Assembly: GCF_905475465.1 (NCBI RefSeq)
Contig: NC_062242.1
Location: 6,847,501-6,911,500 of the forward strand
DNA length: 64,000 nt
DNA from: Pieris napi
Taxonomy: Eukaryota > Arthropoda > Insecta > Lepidoptera > Pieridae
Direction: 5' to 3'
In this document: piece by piece, positions 1 to 11,300 of the stretch
Numbering within the stretch: the stretch's first letter is position 1
Layout: each line of letters starts with the position of its first letter
Program-made: the position numbers and the translations under genes
Notes under the pieces: model-generated
Databases searched by the model: none
What the model was told of the DNA's origin: nothing
The model's input: only the letters and a program-made list of their open reading frames with translations

Positions 1-493
1 GTGCGGATTGTAGCCTGCATAGATACTTATAATTGAGCTTGTCTAAAGTCTTGAGGTTTATTAAAGGCAATGGTGAACCCAGGGGTTCCTTTATGAAGGT
101 CATTAAACCCATTTTAGGCACAGGACATCACAATTATTTGTAATTTTAACTTAAATAAAAAACCTACACTACTTGAATTCTAGATCTGCCCTTTACTTTG
201 GCAGGTGAGTTAATTTATATATAATATTATAAAGTTATACAATATTAATAATAATATATGTATATGTCACACTTATTAATTGTTGATTCCTTGAGCAATT
301 GAAGTTATGGAAAAAAATACAAATTTTAGATTCAATTTTAAGTTGACTATGAATATGTGGCATTATGCCTACTTATTTATACATAGCTTTTTTATTAATG
401 TTGTTTGACACTTATGACCAAATTTGGGCAGAGGAAAAATACTCGGATTTATCTTTTTAAGACCCATGGCCACTTCCTATGTTTTAGTCTATT
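1..493. other. intergenic AT-rich DNA, no gene seen
   Basis: No coding exon, RNA gene or clear repeat was recognised here. The last eight bases (486-493, AGTCTATT) are the left target-site duplication of the hAT element that follows. Confidence 0.5.
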
Positions 494-997
494 CAGTGGC
501 GGATTTATAGATTTGCCGCCCGTAGGCTATTCAATTTTTGCCGCCTCTAAATTTTGATATCTTAGTCCACAATCATATCAATTTTCTATCAATAAAATTC
601 TAACTTTATAATTTGTGCTCCATCATCCTCGTTACATCAACTTTTCCCATATAGTTATTATTATTGAGAACTATGGTACCGTGTTAGATCCTTGATTATT
701 TTTACAGCATAGAATTATCAAAAAACATTATTTTAAGGAAAAACTATCTCAATCGTATACCACTTTTAAAGTAAGGTAAGGTATGTCTTAAAACTATACA
801 ATACTTACAAAATATGAATTAAGCTTACGTAAAAAACATACATTTGGCGAACTTTATTAACATTTATTATTACACTCACTAGATATTGAACTAGTTTTTT
901 ATTTAATAAAAATTAGTTAATTTTAGTCAATATTTTTATTAGACCATCGATATTATATCGATTGAATTGGGTAAGCAGATCTCATAATTATTAGGTA

Positions 998-1902
998 GGG
1001 GAGACTGGGTACAAAAGTAACGGCGGGTCGAAAATAACAATTGCTCTCTAGATTCATCCAATGGGCAAAAACAGCTTCGCCGCCGTCAGGCGATAGCTGA
1101 GAATGCCCCCCTCACTTGTAGTTAGTCACCACGTTCTCCACGCACTGTTAGGTTGTGTGAGAGGATACTATGTGTTTTTACAAACCAAAACTAAGTTTTT
1201 CGATATTTTGTTATTTAATGTTTACATAGTCGTAAAAGGATGGTAGTAATCTGAATGTTTGCATATCTATTTTTGATTAGATTGATAGTACATTGTTTAA
1301 ATTTGTTTTTGTTTAGCACGTTCCGTTTTTAAGTTATATTTCATGTTTCAACAAAAATGAGGAAGGGTACAAAAGTAACATAGTCCTATGGGTACAAAAG
1401 TAACAAACAAACCTAGCAAGATTATTGCTCAAAAAGGAACTAAACAAGTAGGTGCAGTAACCTCAGAACGTGGAAGATTAGAAACTGTTGCTGTTGCCAT
1501 TAATGCTCAAGGAGGACACATTCCTCCTCTTTCGTATTCCCATTTAAACAATTCCAAGACCACATGATTCTTGAGGGTCCTGTTGGTTGTGCCGGAGCTG
1601 GCAATGCTAGTGGATGGATGCAGAATGCAGAACTTTTACTTTTTAAATAAATAATTGTTGATTAAACATATAATATTGTATTAATTACCAACCTCTTCGT
1701 CTTGTTACTTTCGACCTGCCTACGTGGTCGAAAGTAACAACTGATGATTTTTTTTAACTCTCTGTTATTCATATAAAACACACCATAGTAAAATAAATCG
1801 AGCTGCTAGTGTAAAGAACATAAACTGAATTTATATATGGTTATATTAATTTAATGACAATATTAAAACCTAGCCACAAATCAAGTGTGACCCGGTCTCC
1901 CC
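998..1902 (+). mobile_element. pogo-like (Tc1/mariner superfamily) element nested in the hAT element
   Basis: The terminal inverted repeats are GGGGAGACTGGGT on the left and its complement with one mismatch on the right. TA dinucleotides at 996-997 and 1903-1904 match the TA target duplication of Tc1/mariner/pogo elements. The interior holds a fragment of a pogo-type DDE transposase. The phrase GGGTACAAAAGTAAC recurs at the left end, near 1367 and near 1390, and an inverted GTTACTTTCGACC/GGTCGAAAGTAAC pair lies near 1700-1738. The short length and broken ORF mark it as non-autonomous. Confidence 0.8.
1406..1650 (+). pseudogene. pogo-type DDE transposase fragment (frameshifted)
   Basis: Translation from 1406 gives a conserved run beginning NKPSKIIAQKGTKQVG and continuing through TSERGRLETV and NAQGGHIPP. 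This matches the central DDE_1 region of pogo/Tigger/CENP-B-type transposases, where forms such as KQVG..TSERG and IPPMF.FP are usual. After IPP, near 1531, the frame shifts by one base. Reading then resumes with phenylalanine/proline-rich sequence and GAGNASGWMQNAELF, ending at a TAA at 1648-1650. About 80 codons remain of a protein normally near 400-500 residues, so it is inactive. Confidence 0.75.
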
Positions 1903-2246
1903 TACACGGAGAAAAAATTATAGCAGTTATCAGTGAAGAATATATGTAAAAATTACTAAATTTCGATTACAATATCGAATCGCGATATTCTAAAATTTCA
2001 TAATCATTAATGTATAATTAGTAAAGCGTTTAGGAATTAATTAGCACTGTATATGAGAATATTTAGATTTTTGTTAAATATTTTAATTTCTCTCCAATTT
2101 TCGAAATTCGTGTGTATAATATATATTTTTTTTAAATTTGTAAACCGAAATAAAAAAATTATGAACTATATTTGCCGCCCCTTAAAATTTGCCGCCCTAG
2201 GCTCCAGCCTACTCAGCCTGCTGGTAAATCCGCCACTGAGTCTATT

Positions 2247-2739
2247 TATAATTGTGTTATGACAAAAGCAATTATTAATTAATCTTTTGCAATATTAGTA
2301 TTAATACATTCTCCTTTTATTAGGTCATTACTTACTGGATACATAATTAATAGATACTAATATGAAAATAGGGTTATCAAACACTACATGTACAAACAAA
2401 CAAATCATTTTTTTTTTTTTTTACTATGCTACTTAGTAGAATGAGTAGCAAATTTACTGAATTCTGTAATTGTACTAATAATTTAATGTGACATCAAAAG
2501 GCATTAAATGAAAGCTATAATTATATTTTTTATATGAATTGCAATTATAAATTTAGTTTAGAAATTTACTTTTTCAAACAAAATATTTTAGAAATAGCCT
2601 TTGTAATACTCTACTAATAATGATAAATTACAAGAATAAAGCCTATTACATTTCTAAAATTGTCGAAATTAGTAATTTCCTTTAAATCTGTCATTCTTGC
2701 AACCCATCCATTGGCACAAAGTTCAACGCGTATCGCGAC
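2247..2739. other. intergenic AT-rich DNA upstream of ABCG gene 1
   Basis: No gene seen. The first eight bases complete the hAT target-site duplication noted at 494-2238. GC content rises sharply at about 2720, where the promoter-like block begins. Confidence 0.4.
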
Positions 2740-2887
2740 GTCACGACAGCCACTGCTGTCCTCCACTCCTCAGTCCTCACTCAGTACTCAGTAGTCAGTG
2801 TGTGCGCGAGAGTGCGGCGATACTCACGCGCCGTAGATCATCTGTGACGTAGGGAATGAACGTTTGACTCACTCCATTGTGCACAAA
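2740..2887 (+). promoter_or_regulatory. promoter and 5-prime UTR region of ABCG gene 1
   Basis: A locally GC-rich stretch directly precedes the first coding exon. It contains a CRE-like core (ACGTCA near 2740) and four copies of TCAGT at 2770, 2781, 2788 and 2795. TCAGT is the preferred arthropod initiator, so transcription probably starts in 2770-2800, giving a leader of about 90-115 nt. An in-frame stop (TAG, 2834-2836) lies between these sites and the ATG at 2888. No TATA box was seen. The initiator assignment is inference. Confidence 0.5.
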
Positions 2888-3074
2888 ATGACAAAAGTGG
2901 ACAAAGAATCGTTGGCTGGTCCTGTGGACTCTAAACCTATCATTGTTGACAGGAGCCACAAGGTGAATATCGTCCCTACGCACCATAAAACCCTCACCCA
3001 TTTGCCCAAACGACCCCCAGTGGACTTGGCTTTTACGGATCTTACATACAATGTGCAGGAAGGAAGGAAAAGCA
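2888..3074 (+). CDS. ABCG gene 1, coding exon 1
   Basis: Residues 1-62 plus one base. Starts at ATG in the context CACAAAATGA and ends before GTAAGT. It encodes the N-terminal tail and the first ATPase strand (VDLAFTDLTYNV), which matches the start of the ABCG1 nucleotide-binding domain. Phase 1 at the 3-prime end. Confidence 0.93.
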
Positions 3075-5330
3075 GTAAGTACAATATTCTAGCTATTATT
3101 TATCTACTATTTATAATGGAGTAAATAATTATCGTTAAAGGATTTCTCGTTAATTTTATGCGAGGTCAAAGAACAATGACACTTTTTTTAAAGACCTTAG
3201 GAAAACATACATGATTTTGCTTTACAGTTATTTTTTGTGATTATTTTTGTGAAGACATGAATTTTACATTGTTTAAAGGAAAATTTGTTTTCAACAATAA
3301 TAGGGTTCAATTAAATATTATTTTCATTTTTATGAAAAATGGTTTCGTAATTTTCCTTCACTGATAAAACGATTTCGTCATCTTATCGTAGATCCGGAAT
3401 ACTACTGCTATAGAAATAAAAGTAATTATCAATCAATAAAAATCAGAAAATGCTTATCGAATCCGTAATTTTTGTACTATCAAATATTACGATAATAGTT
3501 TAGTAAAACATCTACCTAGCTAATGAAGGTATGATTGTTGTATAATTAATACTAGTCACTTGTAAGTGGAACCTGTACTGTATTTTTCTTTAGGATAAAA
3601 AGGTGGAAGGAGTGAGACTACTAACTGTATAGTAGCTCTTCTGGTAACCTGTGGTGGTATTGTTTTTACAAACATCAGCGTTTTCCTTACTACTAAATAA
3701 TTAATCTAGGGTTAAACCCAAACAGATGAAGATAAAGAGACTTGATTTTTTTTTGTTTTGACGTGATTTCCAGTTGAAAAATATTCATAACGGTGGGTAA
3801 TGCCCACAAATAACGAGTAACAAACGTTGGGTATAATCAGTTAAATTCGTGGCACCGGGTTATGCCGTCAAATATGTAGAAATGCTGTTCTTTGCTTTTT
3901 AACTATTTTTTATTTTTAATGCAATTAGTGATGTAAGTAACTGTTGAGAACTTTTTTTAAATATATGGACAATTATTGTATTATAGCCGAATTCATTGAG
4001 ACCTCAGGCAAATTGGTGAATATGCCAGTGGCATATTCTGTGGCATAATGCCACAGATATACGCAAATTGTTTCTTTATCCTTAAAACAAGTTACAATTA
4101 TTGCATTGAAATGTAAACAAGTTTTTATTTTTTTTAGTTGCAGACATTTTCTGTTTAATATGAATAATCTTATGATTTTTTTATTTTGATGTTTGCCGCA
4201 CTCAAATAGATCTTGAACTTTGTTATGTTGAACTGGTTGTTATGGTTAACCAGTTCCATCTCAATTTGCTAAATAAGCGTTCTTGTATGCTTTATGAAAC
4301 AAAAGAATATAAGTATTGTAATTTATTGATATAACAAGAATTTTTCCGTCCATATATTATATTTTTTTTTACTTGATGCGATTTTATCTTTACCGCCAAC
4401 TCACGTTTTCTTTGCTATCGTCATTCTAAAAACGATAACTATTTATTAACTTTGGCAAATATGTTAAACTATATATAAGTATAAATTTATGTATTACAAT
4501 TTCGAATTGTATCTCTATACTAATATGGAAAGCTATTTTCTTCTTGGTTACGTTGAAAATGTACAATAATTAATAAGTTAATTAATATTATAGTTAATAT
4601 TTAAAACTGTTTCGTTAATAATTTTTGCAAGGTTCGAAGTATAGAGTAAAAATGTTTTTCTGCTGAAATAACGTCTGGATACTGGAGATGAGGGCTACGT
4701 GAAATACGTATATGACAAACGGGAATGATATTTATCGCAAAGTCCTCTTATCTTACCAATGACTAGCCTTAACCCCACTGAAGCATTCGAATGGTGAATT
4801 ATAAAATTTAGTCCAGTTATGAAGATACATTATATGATTCTATTTGTATAGTAGATGATACAAATCGTTTAATGGAATAATTAAATTGGTTGTTTAGAGT
4901 TAAAACAAGGTCTTGCAAGGCCGTGACGTCGTAGATACCGGTTTCCAATAATACAACTCACATTACCGGTTTATATATTTTTGTACGTGTCAAATCTCAA
5001 AAGGTTTTAATAAGGTTTTAAATTATACTTAATAGTTTTTATGGGTTAACAAAACTTTAATATTGTTACTAGCTGATCCGGCAAACGTCGTTTTGCCATG
5101 TATATCATTTATAATAAAAAATAGGGGTTGATCGTAGAGGGGTGAAAATTAGGGGTTGTATGTATTTTATATAAAATAAAAATAATTTATCTAAGATTTA
5201 AAAAATAATAATTTAGGGATGGTCTACCCTTTACATTTAGGGGGATGAAAAATAGATGTTGTCCGATTCTCAGACATACCCAATATGCACACAAAATTTT
5301 ATGAGAATCGGTCCAGCCGTTTCGGAGGAG

Positions 5331-5361
<31 letters not shown>

Positions 5362-8300
5362 TAGGGGGGCAAACGAGCTTGCGGGACGACCAAAAAGGGT
5401 AGTCCACGCAGCCCATAGACACCCATTTTAGTGGGTGCGTTGCCGGCCTTTGAGGGAGGAGTAGGCTCGTTTTTTAAAAATTTGGAGGTCGTATCTCTGA
5501 GGGAAGACCCCCCCCCGGGAGCCGATTCCACAGTTCGCTAGTTCGCAAAAGAAAATGCCTAGTGAAGCGGACCGTGGAAGACCTCCAACCATCAAGATGA
5601 TGCTGGTGAAATTTAGAGGTCGTTCGGCTCGTACGGTGTTGAAAAGAGGCAGGAGGGATCAACCCAAACAATTCTTCAGAACACTCTCCGTAATAAATTT
5701 TGTAAAAAACGCAAAGAGACGCAATGTCTCTGCGTAGCGATAGAGAATCAAGCCGATCAGTAAGACATTGGAGATTGACAATTCGACAAGCCCTTCGCTG
5801 AATTTGGTCAAAAGGAAGAAGCTGGTATTTGGGAGCACCGGCCCAGAGATGCGAGCAGTATTCCATATGAGGTCGTACTTGAGCTTTGTAGAGCTGCATA
5901 CGTTGCACCTCAGTGAAATACTGCTTAGCCCTACCCAAAACACCCAGCTTTTTGGAAGCCAGTTTGGCTTTTTCTTCCAGATGACTGCGAAATTGGACTT
6001 CTTTCGAAATGCCAACCCCAAGGATACTGAGGCTGTGTGACGAACTAAGGAGAGCGCCTTCAAATTGGGGAGATACGACAAAAGGATCTTTCTTGGCAGA
6101 AAACGAACAAACCTGAGTCTTTGAGAGTTTAACTACAAACACCGCGACACGAGAATTTTATATATTAGATTGTCGCTAATTAAGTTTTTATTACAACGTT
6201 GAACCCCCCAGAAATATGTAATGTAGGGCGCACAAATTAGTGGTAATATTTTAAATCATATAATGTGTGGTTTTACATAATATTTTAATATCGGAATCAA
6301 TCTATGCTATGTATGTATTTGTGTAATCGGTATGATTGTAGGTACGTCCTGTTTCCATTGTTATAACTTGAGTAATGTGTGTAATTTATATCGCGTTTTT
6401 ATTCCCCACTTATGGCCAATTACAGTAATCTTTCTATGGTTCAGTGATTTAAAAAACAAGTTGAAAAATTTGTATAATTCCCGTAGTGCGTAAGGCGAAA
6501 GGCCTTTAGATATCCTTTTTTAAAGTGCATAGTGTGCATAGTGAAAAATCAAAATTCACATTAATAAACATGAAATATGGTTTTACAGTATGAGATTTAA
6601 TTATGATTACAGATACGTGTTAAATGCTTGATAAACAGCCCTGCTATTCTGTAACTCACTTCACGAACTCACACAGCGGTTTTTGCATCGGCGGTCGCTC
6701 TCAAATCAGTCGTAAAGCAGTCATTTTATGATTTGGCATTCTGATAAACAATAAACTACAAGCTCCCACCTTTTCAGAATGCCAAATCGTGAGTGAGTTC
6801 GTGAAGTGAGTTACAGAATCGCAGGGCTGGCCTTTTTCGAAACGTCAACTAAGTTTTAAACATGTGTTCTTTGTTTTTGTGTTTGTTTTAGTTAGAACAT
6901 TTTCATTCCAAACCATTAATAAAAAATAAAAAATATCCTTTATGTGAAGTACACTATAACTACAGTAAGTCCATATCTTTTAAGTTTTACACTAGTACTC
7001 GACCTCCGATGGAGTGAAGGCCTCCTCCAGATTCTTCCACTTATCCCTATTTGTTGCGACAGTTTTCCAGTTTTTTCCCGCTATCCCTTTTATTTCATCT
7101 TCCCAAGTTTTCGGTGGGCATCCTCTCTTTCTTCTTACCACTGGGCACATTTCAAACCATCATTTAACTTAAATCTTGATGGATCAAACAAAACTGATTA
7201 GTAAAAAAAGTTGGTACCTATAATAATTGGCTTTGTGGTTAATTTATTGCAATTTTTATTTAGCAATTAATTCTCATTAACAGAAATACGTATGTTGTCG
7301 TGGCCATTAATTAATTTTTATTTTGTCACGATTGTGTATCATGTTATCAAGTCATTGGAGGGCGTTATGAGAATTGAGATAACGTGTTACTAATTATATT
7401 AATATTTAAATTATCGAATTGTCAACGTATTGTAACAACTAGTTTCGTATGGAAAAGTTGAGTAGCACTTCTTGAGCGCTAAGGGCCCTTTTTAAGGGGA
7501 ACACAAAATCGTTTAAATAATAGATTGTATGAAACATTGATGCGTTGGAGCTGTCAAAATTGTCATTATATTGACTTATACTGGACTTAACCAACACGAA
7601 GTTCAGACTATTTTTCACCCTCGTGGTTTTCTTAGTGGCATAGTTGGCATTACTTATGATGATTTATAATAAGAGGCATAAAGTATGAATGACACTTTGA
7701 TTTGTTACGCTTATTACATTATACGATATTACACAATTGATACCGTGTTTCTTGATCAGTATGTTGCAGCTAGCGATTTGTGGACATCCTGTCGCGTGAT
7801 TTGCAATTTTGATATTAAAAGCGATTTATTTTTTAACTGCCTTACTTGGTACTTAAGTTTTGAATGTACCGCCTGTAGTGTTGACTACAGCGCATTACAA
7901 TGCGTCTTGGTTGTAACTTAGGGATCTGCGATTTCGCTTTGAGCTCCTAGGAAAGACTTTGAAGGCGCAGAGTAAGATGACTATCTATTAGAAAAAAGAT
8001 TACAAATATAAATTTTTTTCTTCAGATGTCAAGACGATCCTCAAGTCGGTGTCAGGAAGACTGCGGTCGGGTGAGCTTACTGCAATCATGGGACCCTCTG
8101 GCGCGGGAAAATCTACCTTGCTCAACATTCTTACTGGCTACAAGTAAGTTGACAATATAAATTTAAGACTCGCTTGTACGGGGAAGGAAAACGATGTTAG
8201 AAAATTATCAAGAAATAGACACAGAATGTTGCCAAGGATTTTAGCGCCACTAGTTGGAACGAAGTTCCTTATCGCGCGTTGTGAAAGGGGGCTAGACGGA

Positions 8301-11300
8301 AAAAATTCTTACGAAAATTTGTCACGACACTTTTTTGCTATTTGCTATTGTAATACACCGGTTCTCGTCCGATCACCAAAGTTAAGCAACGCCGGGCGAG
8401 GTCAGTACTTGGATGGGTGACCGCTTGGAAACACCTCGTGATGTTGGCTTTTTTTTTTCTTTTCGTAGGGACAAGAAATTAAAACTATTTTTGGAATCTC
8501 TTAACTAAATTAGTAGTAGTAAACGTACACCAGAATCCCTGTACAATAAATGCGGGGTCCCTAGTTTCCTTGCAAAATACAATACCTTTAAAAAATATTC
8601 ATTGTAATTACAATAATTGTAATCTGCGAATTCAAAACTTAGTGAACTAATATAACAACGAGAACACCTTATACAAGGAGATGAACCAGATGAGACTGAA
8701 TTAAAATATCTGAACCACGAAATACGAAATATGCTTATTAATTGTGCCACTTAATTTTATATATTTTAGGTTATTTTACTATTTAAACCCAGCGAAGCAC
8801 AAGGACATCATACTTCTTCCTCTTCTAGATTCCTGGTCTCTTAAAACTTTAATAGACGATGAAATATAATATTGGTGTCGAGAAAATCTATCATACTGTT
8901 ATGATACCATTTAAAATATAAATTAATCGAAAGGAACTTCGTTCCATCCGGGTGTCCCTTGACACCTCTCAAGTTTTTTTTTACATATTTCGTGTATTAC
9001 GCGGTTCGCTTTGTATACTTAAATTTTTGTTTGTCTGTTTCAATACAACATTGTTTAATTCCCTGGTCTCATTTAGATGTAGCAATCGCCAAATCTCAAA
9101 GGTTTTGGTGAAAACCCTTATTATCTTTAAATTATTATCTCATTACTGTTTTGTATTAAACATTACAAATAAAATAAACTTATAAAAACACAAAAAACCA
9201 CTTCGAGATTTTCTTAGTGCCTGAATGAAAACAAAAATCTTTCACTTAACTAGAGAGTTAAAAATATTACAATCAAAACAACAAAAAAAACAGATTAAAC
9301 AACCTCTACCTCTTACCTCCTGACTATGCATCATTGTAACTATTATATATAATGTTCCAGCAGACTTTTTACGCCCACACAGAGGAAACTGTGAATTGAA
9401 TCGGATATACCTAATGATTTCCTAATATGCTAGGCCTGGTGATAAAAAATTATAATGCTTACGCTTGGCTATCGGAGCCACGGAGGCGTTTGTTAATGTC
9501 TGATAACAATCTTGGCAATGAACTATTTCCTAAAATAACGGTTGAGCAAGGAAATAATTTTATTTTTATCGCAATCATTTATAATTTCATCAAAGAGGAA
9601 AAATCCTCGCTAAACATAAAGTAAATCTATATATATATATAAAAATGAAACCCGTTTTCCGTTGTCACGACATAACATGAAAACGGCTTGACCGATTTGT
9701 CTGATTCTTTTTTTATAATACTCCTTGAAGTACGAGGATGGTTCAAATGATGGATGGATAAAAATTAAAAAAAATTAGTGAAAAAGTCTAAAAACAACAC
9801 TTTTCTATATTCCCATACAAAATATTCGTAATAATATTTAAAGGCAATTTGAACTTTAATACCATATCATAAAGTTCAAGTGTTAGTGGAGGGGTTCCGG
9901 GAAAGTAAATTTTTATTTTTTGACATAATGTATTTGTTGTATTATCAACTTTCTTTTTTTTATCTTACTAGCTAGACCGGTGTCCCGAATAGCAGAATAA
10001 GTATTTAAAAAAAATAAAGAATGGATTGTTAGGCGGTACGATGTTCGCCAGGCCAGCTAGTACGTAATAATTTTCTTGTTTATATTCTTAGGGTCTGTTT
10101 CACAATGTATGGATAAAGTACCAAATAGCTATGCAACACATAAATTATTTGGAAGATAAATTGTTCTATTTGACATTCATCGGACTCATAACTTTTGATG
10201 GACTTTATGTGACGAATAGCGCTATCTGACAGTCGTGAAACGCAACAATATTGTTTATCCTACAAATAAGTAATAAATAGCTAATTTGGAACTTATGTGG
10301 AACTTATCCGTACATTGTGAAACAGACCCTTAATGCGAGTAATATCTCTAATATTTAGTATTTGGTGAGTTTTTAAAGACTTACTTTCACCATTCCTGTG
10401 TGACAAAGGAAATTGTCCCACTTTCACAAAGTAAAAGGCTGTTTTAAAATTACTTTTTATAAATATAGTCTTCGAGTTTGTGCACTATCATTCTAACGAT
10501 TAAGTCTTAATTAGCCATTAGTGATAAATGTTTTAAAATCTAAAAATAACAACGTAATATAAAGTTAGCTGTAACGATTGTCAACAAACGCTTAATTTAT
10601 GTGCATTAAAATTAGCATCATTAGTTTATAAATTACATTTTACGGAATAAATATCGTTATTATTGAGACTATTTAAAAAAAATATGTACAAAGAAAGTGT
10701 ATCGGCAGTATTGGCCTTAGGGTGCGATTCTCGGTCGTCGGTTTGATTCCGGGCTGTTCATCACTTTCAATTTTAATTCTGTCTCCGTATCTAACACTCG
10801 TATGGTGAAGGTCATCGTGAAGAAACCGGCATATCTCATTATCTAGATTCTATTGTGTATATTGGATACATTTAAGAAAAATAGTCAATGTTGTTTTGTA
10901 AGTAGAACAATGACTAATAATATTCTAGATAATTACACTTTAAGGGTCAAAGATTACTTCGGAAGCGGGAGATGCAGTTTGCACGCAACAATACCCGGCA
11001 ATACACGGCATATTGACGGCTTTAATCATAATTTTACAAGCGTTCATTATTCTAACTTTATATACCTTTACAGTGAAATCTATGCATTCATACAACGCAT
11101 TTAAATTATTTACACTTCATTGTAACAGTCAAGAAAACAATTGTTTATTTGTGATGTTGTAAAATGGTTGTGAATGCAACTTATCGGAAAATTCTCTATG
11201 CTTAGACAAATATTTTTACTCTTTAAACGTCGTTCAACAACGTTTATTAAGGCACAACTTATTAATATATAATTTAAATTTCCAAACGAATTCGACGTAC

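Larger units (their letters stand above)
494..2238. mobile_element. hAT-type non-autonomous DNA transposon, split by a pogo insertion
   Basis: The ends are inverted copies of CAGTGGCGGATTTA. The flanks are an exact 8-bp direct repeat, AGTCTATT, at 486-493 and 2239-2246. An 8-bp duplication with CAGTGGCG-type ends is the hallmark of hAT elements. Subterminal stretches on both sides share the motif GCCGCCC. No hAT transposase reading frame is visible. Removing the 998-1902 insertion and its TA duplication leaves about 0.84 kb, so this is a non-autonomous (MITE-like) element. The exact duplication suggests a fairly recent insertion. Confidence 0.85.
5069..6169 (-). mobile_element. Lep1-like Helitron, split by a LINE insertion
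   Basis: On the minus strand it runs from TC (complement of 6168-6169) to CTAG (5069-5072). The 3-prime hairpin GGCAAACG/TTTTGCC lies about ten bases from the end, as in Helitrons. The two halves (5069-5328 and about 6126-6169) together match the intact plus-strand copy at 26934-27251 over nearly its whole length. The intervening 5329-6128 is a LINE tail and body. No Rep/helicase ORF is present, so the element is non-autonomous. Confidence 0.75.
3075..8025 (+). other. ABCG gene 1 intron 1 (about 5 kb)
   Basis: GTAAGT...TTCAG. It holds a minus-strand Helitron split by a LINE (5069-6169), a 194-bp MITE (6636-6829) and an RTE-like LINE fragment (6998-7150). The rest is AT-rich with nothing recognised. 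Confidence 0.85.

Noticed and set aside
2053..2262. 69-codon ORF starting MRIFRFLLN
   Set aside because: It lies across the right end of the hAT element in AT-rich DNA, with no similarity recognised.
5187..5531. 114-codon minus-strand ORF with a poly-Lys stretch
   Set aside because: The Lys run is the LINE poly-A tail being translated. The upstream part is the frameshifted end of the LINE ORF.
8026..8143. ABCG gene 1 as a processed or broken pseudogene because exons 1 to 3 are widely spaced
   Set aside because: All twelve exons join in frame with consensus splice sites and every catalytic motif, so the large introns reflect insertions only.
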